Assembly: GCF_037392515.1 (NCBI RefSeq)
Contig: NC_090288.1
Coordinates: forward strand, 61,303,673-61,367,672
Direction: 5' to 3'
From: Haliotis asinina
Taxonomy: Eukaryota; Mollusca; Gastropoda; Lepetellida; Haliotidae
DNA length: 64,000 bases
The translations under genes were made by a program, and so were the position numbers. Position 1 is the first letter of the stretch; every line of letters begins with the position of its first letter. Below are positions 49,589 to 57,600 of the stretch, piece after piece. The notes under the pieces are model-generated. The model saw only the letters and a list, made by a program, of their open reading frames with translations. It was not told where the DNA came from and made no database searches.

Positions 49589-50732
49589 CCGCTACGTACA
49601 CCAGACCCGCCACGGCGACGATGGCTGCCCACAGGTTTTGACTGAGCCACATGGCAGTTTTAGACAGAGCGCTCAACAACCACGAGACGATGCTACCCAG
49701 GATGCCGGGAAGGGCTTCGGCGGCTTTACCAGCCAGTTTAGCTAGGCCTTCCCCGAGTTTTTTTATCCAGTCTTTAACACCACCGCCTGTGGGAGTGGGA
49801 GTTCCCCCGCCGGCAGGTGTGGGGGTTCCCCCCACCAGTGACACCACCAGGGTTGATATAATGAAACCCAATGCAGTCAGAATGCTGGCGATGGTGATCC
49901 CTTGCTCCCGGAACAATATCCGAATCCTGTTGGCTAAAGTTGTATCCTCGTTCAGTATTCTATCGATTGTTTCCCGAATACGACTGATCTGGGATCGAAG
50001 CTGTTCACGATTCGAGGAAGCGGCTTCCAATCGTGTACGTCTCTCGTCTTCTAAATCACGTAGTCGTTCATTGATACGACGCTTCATATCATCGTTTTCA
50101 GTTTCGTTGAGTTTGGTTTTTTCCCTAGCGATGTGCTCGTCGATTTCGTTCAGTTTCCCCATGTTGTTCACGAGTTCTCCACGCACGCGTTTCACGGCTT
50201 CGTCTAAGCCGCGCAGTTCCCTTACTGGAAAGTCAAACCCCGGTAACGGTTTGTCCCAGTAGGTGCTCAACAGTTTTTCTATGCTGTCCGAGGCTTCTGT
50301 AGCACGCTGTGGTGTCATTTCATCTCTAGTGGTGAGGTGGGATCTGGTAGCTTGCAGATCTTCTTTAACGGCCTTAGGTATTGCACCACCGTAATCATTC
50401 ATGTTTAGATTTTTACGGATAAATTCGACACCATGGCGGCTGGCTAGAGTTGATAAGGCCAGTGGTTTTTTATTGCTCTTGTTAAAGAGGTCAACCCCTG
50501 GGTCAGACTTAAGGCGTAGAACACCCTTTGTATCAATAAAAAAATTCTTATGGTATCGACCCTGTGGTTCAACGTAGTTTTTATCTCTTCTTAAACTTTC
50601 GTAATAATCATTTACCGTTGTTTCCAAGAGTTCTTGGTTCAATGGTGAACTAGTAAATGAGGTCTCCTGCTCATCATCGAATGCCTGGGCACTAGCGCCC
50701 GGCATCTCCGTCATATCTATGTCTTCATCCAT
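49566..50732 (-). CDS. Polinton coiled-coil protein with two C-terminal membrane segments (388 aa)
   Basis: The start at 50732 (MDEDIDMTEM) is chosen because an upstream in-frame ATG at 50765 would put a TATA-like ttatataaaag inside the coding region. An acidic N terminus is followed by a coiled coil at about 174-260 (KLNEIDEHIAREKTKLNETE region). A first hydrophobic segment lies at about 279-300 (ITIASILTALGFIISTLVV) and a GGTPTP-repeat linker at about 302-318. An amphipathic Gly/Ala/Lys stretch (GEGLAKLAGKAAEALPGI) and a last segment at about 366-382 (NLWAAIVAVAGLVYVAA) complete it. From memory, similar proteins recur in invertebrate Polintons. A membrane-active or internal virion role is inference. 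Confidence 0.85.
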   Translation of the reverse strand: MDEDIDMTEMPGASAQAFDDEQETSFTSSPLNQELLETTVNDYYESLRRDKNYVEPQGRYHKNFFIDTKGVLRLKSDPGVDLFNKSNKKPLALSTLASRHGVEFIRKNLNMNDYGGAIPKAVKEDLQATRSHLTTRDEMTPQRATEASDSIEKLLSTYWDKPLPGFDFPVRELRGLDEAVKRVRGELVNNMGKLNEIDEHIAREKTKLNETENDDMKRRINERLRDLEDERRTRLEAASSNREQLRSQISRIRETIDRILNEDTTLANRIRILFREQGITIASILTALGFIISTLVVSLVGGTPTPAGGGTPTPTGGGVKDWIKKLGEGLAKLAGKAAEALPGILGSIVSWLLSALSKTAMWLSQNLWAAIVAVAGLVYVAAKKSLTK

Positions 50733-50764
50733 TAGTATTAAAAATATATTTCTTTTATATAACA
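50733..50764. promoter_or_regulatory. Bidirectional AT-rich promoter
   Basis: The 32-bp spacer (tagtattaaaaatatatttc, then ttttatataaca) lies between the 388-aa gene (minus) and the major capsid gene (plus). It has TATATAA near the capsid start and TTATATAAAAG on the other strand. Confidence 0.55.
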
Positions 50765-52021
50765 ATGTACGGCAGAAAATTAGATCCTTTCAGAAGATTG
50801 AGAGAGCCATTAGGAGCCAGAGCCGTGCGCCAGTCGGTGACCATCACCAACAATCCCAGCAAGATAGACCAGAATCAAACTCTGCTGGTTAGATTTCCAA
50901 ACCTTGGTGAGAATGACCTCATTGTACCAGGCACTGTTCGACTGGCGTTCAATATCACGTTGACCTCCGACAACGACAAACGCGAGCTAGTGCGGAACGT
51001 GGGTCGAGCTATCATCAAGAAAACGACCCTCAAGATCAGCGGTAACGAGGTGCTGAGCATCGACGACAGCGACGTGTTTCACTGCTACAAGGATCTCTGG
51101 AAAAGCGAGAGAGAACGAGTCAATGATGTGTACCAGGGCATCAGCAAATCAACCCGGGCGCGCATAGGGTATGTCTTCACGCAAGACCAGCAAGACAAGC
51201 TATCGGACGGTGAAAAGGCCATCGCTCTAGCATACGGGAATCGATTCTGCGTGCCGCTCGACTTCGAGTTGCTCACGGGACACGCGCCGTTTTACCAGGC
51301 CGCGCTGGGTGATAGGCTCGAATACGAGCTCACGTTTAACGACTATAGCAAAGTAGTGCGTACGCCGAACGGTGATGAGGCTAGTTATGCCATAGACAAC
51401 ATCTCTCTTGAGTTCGACATGGTCACTAGCCCGGAGCTGGCCAGGCAGGTTCGAAGCCAGTACTCTGGGAAGATGGCTATCCTGTACGATCGCGTACTGA
51501 GGCATAGATCAGTCGTGCGAGATAAGAGCGACACTGTGTGGAATATCAACCTGAACGTGCCGGCGCGATCGATGAAAGGTATCCTGGTCGTCCCCGTGGA
51601 GTATTACGATCCATTCCGGAGGGACAGCGAGAAGTTTTTCAACCCCGAGATTGAAAAGGTGGAAGTTACCATCGAGGGCGTGCCCAACCAGCTGTTCAGT
51701 CATGGTATGAGACCACACCAGCAGTGGGATGAGATAAAAAAGCTACCAGTGGGGGATTACATAACAAAGGACCTGGACCTCGGCTCCGTGCAGATCGGTG
51801 AATACCTGACCACCAAGTACGCCCTATGGTTGGACATGCGATCCACGGATGATGATAAACTGCACGGTAGCGGGCGCCGTATAGATAACGGCAGCGAAGG
51901 GATAACCATCCAGATTACTAAGAAGGCTCAAACCGCTGGTAAGTTGAAATTATATCTGTACGTTATTATGGACGCGCAACTTAATATAGACAATGGGAGA
52001 TTCGTGCAAGCCATCTACTAG
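50765..52021 (+). CDS. Polinton major capsid protein (double jelly-roll)
   Basis: This is the building block of an icosahedral shell. The 418-residue protein shows the pattern I know from Polinton and adintovirus capsid proteins. The N terminus is basic (RKLDPFRRLREPLGARAVRQ), followed by TLLVRFPNLGENDLIVPGTV and RLAFNI. DDSDVFHCYKDLW lies at 100-112. A second half holds MKGILVVPVEYYDPFRRDSE and ends KLKLYLYVIMDAQLNIDNGR. It is beta-rich throughout with no membrane segment. Capsid and ATPase genes adjoin, as in many Polintons. The stop TAG overlaps the first base of the ATPase frame's GTG. Jelly-roll structure is inferred from family membership. Confidence 0.93.
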   Translation: MYGRKLDPFRRLREPLGARAVRQSVTITNNPSKIDQNQTLLVRFPNLGENDLIVPGTVRLAFNITLTSDNDKRELVRNVGRAIIKKTTLKISGNEVLSIDDSDVFHCYKDLWKSERERVNDVYQGISKSTRARIGYVFTQDQQDKLSDGEKAIALAYGNRFCVPLDFELLTGHAPFYQAALGDRLEYELTFNDYSKVVRTPNGDEASYAIDNISLEFDMVTSPELARQVRSQYSGKMAILYDRVLRHRSVVRDKSDTVWNINLNVPARSMKGILVVPVEYYDPFRRDSEKFFNPEIEKVEVTIEGVPNQLFSHGMRPHQQWDEIKKLPVGDYITKDLDLGSVQIGEYLTTKYALWLDMRSTDDDKLHGSGRRIDNGSEGITIQITKKAQTAGKLKLYLYVIMDAQLNIDNGRFVQAIY

Positions 52022-52626
52022 TGGGGTGTCCCCTGGGGTTACCCACTGACCCACACTGCGCCATAGTGTGCGGGCAGACTGGATGTGGGAAGACCGTTTT
52101 CGTGTTGGATATGTTGGAGGGTTACTACAAGGATGTGTTCGATAACATCGTTATCATGTGCCCTACTCTGGGCATGAATAAAACGTACGCGCGACCTTGG
52201 GTGATGACGGACCCGGACGTACACAAAATCGACCCTGGAACACGCCTGCAGGACTGGTTGAAAGCTCTTCACGAGAAATTTAAAGGGGAACCGACGCTGT
52301 TCATACTGGACGACTGCAGTGCTAATCGCGAGATAACAAAAAAGAGAGACATGCTATCGTACCTGGCCTTCTCCGGCCGGCATGCAAATCACAGCGTCTG
52401 GGTGCTAACGCAGAAGTTCAACTCGGTGTTGAAAGACCTCAGGGAGCAGACGCGATGGGTGGCCTTATTTCACTGCAAGGACAGGGATTCGTTCGAGGAG
52501 TGTTTGAGAGAGAACGATGTGATGAGCAAATTAGAACGGGAACGTGTGAAGAAACAGCTCGCTGAAACTAAACACGCTAAGCTCGTGCTAAAGACCGACC
52601 AACCAGTAGCATATAGAGTGTGCTAA
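52021..52626 (+). CDS. Polinton genome-packaging ATPase (FtsK/HerA, A32-like)
   Basis: It drives double-stranded DNA into preformed capsids. Walker A GQTGCGKT is at 18-25, Walker B TLFILDD at 92-98, a sensor-like VLTQ at 128-131 and downstream Arg-rich helices are present. The 201-residue length suits the family. The frame is open from 51985 but contains no ATG until Met31, after Walker A. The only start-like codon in the right place is GTG at 52021, in a TAGTG overlap with the capsid stop. The gene may therefore use a non-AUG or reinitiation start, be read by -1 shift from the capsid frame (no canonical slippery heptamer seen), or be damaged at its start codon. Confidence 0.92.
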   Translation: MGCPLGLPTDPHCAIVCGQTGCGKTVFVLDMLEGYYKDVFDNIVIMCPTLGMNKTYARPWVMTDPDVHKIDPGTRLQDWLKALHEKFKGEPTLFILDDCSANREITKKRDMLSYLAFSGRHANHSVWVLTQKFNSVLKDLREQTRWVALFHCKDRDSFEECLRENDVMSKLERERVKKQLAETKHAKLVLKTDQPVAYRVC

Positions 52627-52674
52627 GCAAAGCTAAGCTAAAGCTAAGCAAAGCTAAGCAAAGCTAAGCATAGC
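52619..52674. repeat. Short AAGCTAAGCA-type tandem repeat
   Basis: Five to six imperfect copies of a 10-11 bp unit (ctaagcaaag / ctaagctaaag) begin inside the last codons of the ATPase gene and fill the gap to the next gene. Confidence 0.85.
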
Positions 52675-52783
52675 TATGATATTTGAAGTATTTGTCGTGT
52701 GCAACTTAACCTTCATTTCTCTGTGTTTTGTCTGCATCGGGTATTATATAGTTAAAACTAAATCTTACTTGTTATATTATAAG

Positions 52784-53368
52784 ATGGAGTGTGAGGAATT
52801 GCTCGAACAGTTGGGGGGTACCCCCACTGTGGGGGATTCCCCCAAGCGAGAGAAACTGGTGGCGTTGGCTGTTGGCGGCAAAGCCAAACATTACTTTGGA
52901 GACTACACTCCGGATAAAATTCACAAAATGTCAGCCGAAGAAATCGATAAGCTGTACGCTAGATACGAGTCCCGGCTCGGAGCAGAAATGACAAAGACAA
53001 TAGGATCGGCTATGACCCAGATATACACCGGTATTGTATCACACTTCCTTCCCATTCCACCAGAGCGCCGACTTTATCTGTGGGAGGACCTCGAGAAAGA
53101 CCCTTTTATCGAACACGCCGTGAGCTCTATCAGCTGCGGGCTGTACCACAAATATGGTATGTTGTTGGCTCCAGTGACGGCGGCGATTATCACGGCAAAA
53201 CATTGTCAATTTGAGAGAAAGAATAATAATAATAGTATAGATGGATGCTGCTCCCGAGGTGACGGAAGTGACACAGGAACCAGTGAGGGAAACCCCTCCC
53301 GAGGTGATACCCCCCACAGTGAGGGAAGTGACCCCTTCACAAACAGTAACCAGACAGAAGAATCCTAA
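52784..53368 (+). CDS. Conserved Polinton accessory protein (194 aa)
   Basis: Function unknown. Its core (MECEELLEQLGG, KRE.LVALAVGGKAKHYFGDY, IDKLYARYESRLGAEMTKT) and the stretch FIEHAVSSISCGLYHKYGML with ALAPVTAAI-like helices look like a protein I recall from other invertebrate Polintons. The start at 52784 follows a TATATTATAAG word and begins at the conserved part. An in-frame ATG at 52676 would add a 36-residue hydrophobic leader that could act as a membrane anchor, so the true start is uncertain. The Ser/Gly/Asp-rich tail (from about residue 150) overlaps the next small gene in another frame and is probably constrained by it. Confidence 0.75.
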   Translation: MECEELLEQLGGTPTVGDSPKREKLVALAVGGKAKHYFGDYTPDKIHKMSAEEIDKLYARYESRLGAEMTKTIGSAMTQIYTGIVSHFLPIPPERRLYLWEDLEKDPFIEHAVSSISCGLYHKYGMLLAPVTAAIITAKHCQFERKNNNNSIDGCCSRGDGSDTGTSEGNPSRGDTPHSEGSDPFTNSNQTEES

Positions 53369-53583
53369 GAGAGTAGCTGCCGGTAAAAAAACGGTGGTGT
53401 AACCAACATAAAGTGACCAACCCCCGACTGTTGTTGGCTGTAGGCGTAACTGCTGCCGTGGTTATAACATGGTTATACGTGGGGGTACCCTCCCACAGTG
53501 AGCCACCACCCAACAGTGAGGTAACCCCCAACAGTGGGGGTGTGGGGGTATCCCCCACTATTGACCCGCATATCATGTTATAA
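53241..53583 (+). pseudogene. Small Pro-rich membrane-protein gene, interrupted by a frameshift
   Basis: The ATG at 53241 opens a 53-codon frame rich in Pro, Val, Thr and Glu, ending in a basic NPKRVAAGKK stretch and a stop at 53400-53402. At an A7 run (53385-53391) the frame shifts. The frame one base over continues open to a stop at 53581-53583 and encodes a hydrophobic segment (LLLAVGVTAAVVITWLYV) plus a Pro/Ser tail. A Pro-rich head, basic patch and single membrane segment is an arrangement I recall for a small Polinton protein. The break may be real decay, polymerase slippage, programmed shifting or an assembly error in the homopolymer. The first part overlaps the end of the 194-aa gene. 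Confidence 0.7.
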
Positions 53584-53609
53584 TTTTAATATTTTATATC
53601 ATATACATA
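53584..53609 (+). promoter_or_regulatory. AT-rich promoter of the 75-aa gene
   Basis: Contains attttatatcatatacat just before the ATG at 53610, similar to the AT-rich sequences before other structural genes of the element. Confidence 0.45.
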
Positions 53610-53837
53610 ATGTCTGAGGGGAAAACGTTCGTCAACGACGCATACCACGCCACAGTGGTAGCCAGTCTAGCCGTAGGGTACGCTCGGTTGACTAAAATGG
53701 TGCTTAAACAACCAACTATCAAGCTAGATTTCAACCTGCAGGATATGGGTATGCTCATAATGAACCTTGGTATGGCGATGGCCACAAAAGACATCCTAGT
53801 AAAACAAGGAATAATACCTGATAATATAATGAAATAA
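53610..53837 (+). CDS. Small Polinton protein (75 aa)
   Basis: Unknown function. There are two mildly hydrophobic helices: AYHATVVASLAVGYARLTKM (about 11-30) and MGMLIMNLGMAMATKDIL (about 46-63). They could be membrane or capsid-packing helices. An AATAAA overlaps the stop codon (53833-53838). Eight bases separate it from the next gene. I recall similar short proteins in this place in other Polintons, without a known role. Confidence 0.75.
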   Translation: MSEGKTFVNDAYHATVVASLAVGYARLTKMVLKQPTIKLDFNLQDMGMLIMNLGMAMATKDILVKQGIIPDNIMK

Positions 53838-53845
53838 ATATAGGG

Positions 53846-54271
53846 ATGGCCACGATAGCTATGATGGTCGGTGGGGCGTTAGTGAATGCCCTGGCATTTT
53901 CCGGGAGTAATTTCCTCTTCTCGAAACTACGAGATGATCACGCGGCTGAAATACAGGAAGAAAGGAAGCGACACGATCTCGCTACTGAGAAATTACAAAG
54001 AGCACAGGCTGAGTACGTTAAAAAACGCCTCCAGAGGATCGATTTTATTAACGAACAACTCAAGCGTGAAAACCATGCCATTAAAACATTCAACGATGTA
54101 GATGAAGCAATGAAAGAATACTATCTACTAACTGGTAAACAATTGGAACCGCTCAATAAACCCACACTCGCTCAGTACTACACACCATCCAAGGGACAAA
54201 TGAATCGTGAACTGGGCTTCATAGTGTTGGGTATAGCAGCTACTGCGTTGGTTGCGAAGCAATTAAATTAA
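53846..54271 (+). CDS. Polinton membrane protein with central coiled coil (141 aa)
   Basis: Unknown function. The N-terminal hydrophobic segment (IAMMVGGALVNALAFSGSN, about 4-22) is followed by a highly charged helix (about 27-80, EIQEERKRHDLATEKLQRAQ and onward). A conserved-looking TFNDVDEAMKEYYLLTGKQL comes next, and a C-terminal hydrophobic segment (GFIVLGIAATALVAKQL) closes it. Both ends could enter a membrane with the charged middle outside it. From memory it has close relatives in other invertebrate Polintons. Confidence 0.82.
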   Translation: MATIAMMVGGALVNALAFSGSNFLFSKLRDDHAAEIQEERKRHDLATEKLQRAQAEYVKKRLQRIDFINEQLKRENHAIKTFNDVDEAMKEYYLLTGKQLEPLNKPTLAQYYTPSKGQMNRELGFIVLGIAATALVAKQLN

Positions 54272-54290
54272 AATACCTATATAAGTAAAC
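54272..54290 (+). promoter_or_regulatory. TATA-like promoter of the 88-aa gene
   Basis: aatacctatataagtaaac, with TATATAA 8-14 bp before the ATG at 54291. Confidence 0.45.
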
Positions 54291-54557
54291 ATGAGACCCG
54301 CTCCATACCGATGCGAATACATACTTATGGGGAAGACCGAGGCCTGTGGTAGGAAATGCAGGAATCAGGGGTTCTGTTGTTTCCATATGGGAAGTCCTAA
54401 CTACACGTGTTCTGTGTGTGGTATCGGGGTTAAAGGACACTACTGTCTATGTAAAGCTCACGGAGCGAACGTAGTCAGACATCAACTCATCTACGAGAAT
54501 AAAAAAGGCTACATAAAAGAACGTAGGCGACTGCTCAAGATAGACTCCAGTGTGTGA
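54291..54557 (+). CDS. Cys/His-rich zinc-binding protein of the Polinton (88 aa)
   Basis: Function unknown. Ligand-like residues are C8, C19, C23, C29, C30 and H32, then C40, C43, H50, C52, C54 and H57. These are enough for two zinc sites, the second arranged as CSVCGIGVKGHYCLCKAH. A basic C-terminal tail (KKGYIKERRRLLK) suggests nucleic-acid binding. It lies immediately before the polymerase gene. A regulatory or replication-accessory role is inference. Confidence 0.8.
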   Translation: MRPAPYRCEYILMGKTEACGRKCRNQGFCCFHMGSPNYTCSVCGIGVKGHYCLCKAHGANVVRHQLIYENKKGYIKERRRLLKIDSSV

Positions 54558-54580
54558 AAGGGTTACCTCCCCTTACTGTG

Positions 54581-54599
54581 AACCAATTAGACATTGGTT
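54581..54599. promoter_or_regulatory. CCAAT/ATTGG inverted repeat before the polymerase gene
   Basis: aaccaattagacattggtt has 7-bp perfect arms around 5 bp, placed 19 bp before the polymerase ATG. No TATATAA word lies here, unlike the structural genes, so the polymerase may be under a different (early) control. Confidence 0.45.
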
Positions 54600-54617
54600 C
54601 TCTTAGGTGTAAACACG

Positions 54618-57600
54618 ATGTCTACTGTAAGCGAGCTGAAGAGGGTCGCAAAACAGAGAGGTGTGATCGGGTATTCTCGAATGCGGAAGTCAGCATTGTT
54701 GAGATTACTAGGTTTAGAAGCCCCTCCTTCAGTAAAACAATTAAAAGCTCAAGCAAAACAGCTTGGATACACGGGTTATTCAAACCTGGGGAGAGCCGGG
54801 TTAACCGCATTGTTATCACATGCCCCCGTAGCAAAACCTCCCACTGTAAAACAACTGAAAGTCGAGGCACACGATTTGGGTTTAGGCGGGTATTCCCGTA
54901 TGAGAAAACCACAGCTTGTAGAATTATTACGACAGAATAGAGCTATTGACCTACAGTTCGTGCGCACTGAGCGCGCTGTAGGTAACTATTTGAGAGGTTG
55001 GCGCATGCACGTTGATAGAAACATAGACATTACAGATATCAAGCCTCTGATAGCTGATAAGGTCAACCAGGAACTAAATAATCTAGGAAGTATCAAGTTT
55101 CAGATCACAGTGAAAATGTCGCTCGATAAGCAGGTTGGGAGTACCACTGAATATGTTCAGCCTTACTTCCGAGGTAAACAAGAGGTTGTCACACATACAG
55201 AGACCATTGACGCATCAATCGATACCAGTTTTCAGCAGATACGAGAATACCTAGAACGCTACACACACTTGGGGTCCGGGTGGGTTGTAGATAAAATCGA
55301 TAATGTCTATCTAGACATAGCTAACTACGTGCCGTTCAGAGGCGGGTCATACCTAGCCTTGCCTCCCTACTATAGGAATAAACATGCCATAGTAAACGTT
55401 AAGAATAGAGGAAACGATTGCCTGAGGTTAGCTATCAGGTCAGCCTTATTTCCAGCTGGCACTCATTCAGATAGGCTTTCTAGCTATCCCCAAGACGATG
55501 GGCTCAACTGGGATGGTATAGATGAACCCACCCCCATATCCCAGATCACTAAAGTAGAAAAACAGAATAATCTGGCTATAAATGTCTTTGGGCACGAAGG
55601 TAACACAACAATAGTACACAGGGTCAGCGAAGTGAAGGATCGCCAAGTTATCAATATATTCATGATCCAACGAGGTGAAAAGTATCACTACACGTGGATA
55701 AAACACTTTAGCAAGCTGTTGTATGACCAATCAGCATACAAAGGAAAGACCCACTTCTGTGAACGATGTCTACATGGCTTCACCCGAGCTGATTTATTAG
55801 AATCCCACCGGGATGATTGTCAAGGTGTGGGGCAGACGGCCATACGAGTCGACATGCCTAAGGAAGGTGACAATATCCTAAAATTCAATAACCACAAGAA
55901 CCAAATGTCTGTGCCTTATATTATATATGCCGACTTCGAAGCCTTAGTGGCTGCCGCCGGCGAGGCTCCCAGTGGTGGTGCCTTTACCCACAAAACACAA
56001 GAGCATAAAGCCTGTTCGTTTGGATACATTGTCGTCCGTTGTGACGGGGAAACGAAAGCTCCGGTAGTGTATAGGGGGCCTGACGCGGCTGAAAGGTTTC
56101 TAAAGTGTTTGCAGGAGGAAGAAAAAATTATTAGGAATGCATTGTATAAAATCGCTCCCATGCGTCTGACCCGAGTCGACAGGCTAGCCCACGCTAGTAG
56201 CACTAACTGTCACGTGTGTGAATCACCACTTAACGGTGATTCGGTGAGAGATCACTGTCACATAACTGGTAAGTATAGAGGCGCCGCTCACAACGCGTGC
56301 AACCTCAAGCTTAAAATCAACCCTAAGACAATAAACATCCCCGTTGTCTTTCACAACTTGAGAGGGTATGACTCACACTTGATCATGCAGGCCATCGCGA
56401 AAATCGATGGTAATATAACGTGCATCCCCAACAACATGGAGAGATACATCTCCTTCAGCTTAAACGGACTTAGGTTCATTGACTCGTTTCAGTTCCTCCT
56501 GTCGTCACTCGACAGTCTGGTCAAGGCCAACAATACCTTCCCTATCACCGATCGATACACAGACGCCGAGACTAGACCCCTGCTTATGAGGAAGGGTGTG
56601 TACCCCTATGAGTACATGGATAGTTGGGCTAAGTTCACCGAGACCAGACTACCCCCTATTGACTGCTTTTATAGCAAGCTGAATGAGGCGTCCGTCTCAC
56701 GAGATGATTACTCGCACGCGACTAACGTATGGAATAAACTGGGTTGTAAGAACCTGGGTGATTATCACGACCTGTACTTGAGGACAGATGTACTGCTGTT
56801 AGCCGACGTGTTTGAAACGTTTCGGCGGACGTGTTTAAAGCAGTATAAACTCGACCCCGCATGGTATTACACCAGCCCAGGTCTGTCGTGGGACGCCTTA
56901 CTTAAAAAGACCGGAGTTAATTTGGAATTGCTCACAGATTACGACATGCACCTATTCATTGAGAAAGGTTTGCGAGGTGGGATTTCCATGGCATCCAAAC
57001 GATACGCGAAAGCAAATAATCAATACGTGAAAGGTTACGATCCTAACAAACCAACCAATCACATTCTCTACCTCGACGCAAACAACCTGTACGGCTGGGC
57101 CATGAGTCAGTATCTACCTACAGGGGGATTCGAATGGGTACCCCACGTTGATGTTATGGGGGTTGCACCAGATTCGAACAAAGGTTATATCCTCGAGGTT
57201 GACTTAGAGTATCCCAAGGAATTACACACATCGCACAACAGCTACCCCCTGGCCCCCGAACGTATGAGGGTTAACCCAGACTGGATGTCTGAGTACCAAC
57301 ATAACTTGTCAGGTGGTCGTGTGACAGACGTTGAAAAACTCGTGCCTAACTTAATGAATAAGACCAAGTACATCGTTCACTATCGCAACCTACAGCTGTA
57401 CCTGTCGTTGGGTATGAGGCTGACCAAAATACACAGGGTGCTCATGTTCGACCAGAGTCCATGGATGGAGCCCTACATCAGAATGAACACAGACCTACGA
57501 AAAAAAGCCACCAGTGATTTTGAGAAAAATCTCTACAAGCTCATGAACAACTCGGTGTTTGGTAAGACTATGGAGAACCTGAGGAAACGCGTGACCGTGA

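Noticed and set aside
51985-52021. Programmed -1 frameshift from capsid into ATPase
   Set aside because: The frames are related by -1, but no canonical X-XXY-YYZ slippery heptamer lies in the 37-nt overlap. Kept only as an alternative in the finding.
54554-54940. 128-codon open frame overlapping the start of the Polinton polymerase
   Set aside because: A shadow frame over the SAP-like repeats of the polymerase; it has no motifs of its own.
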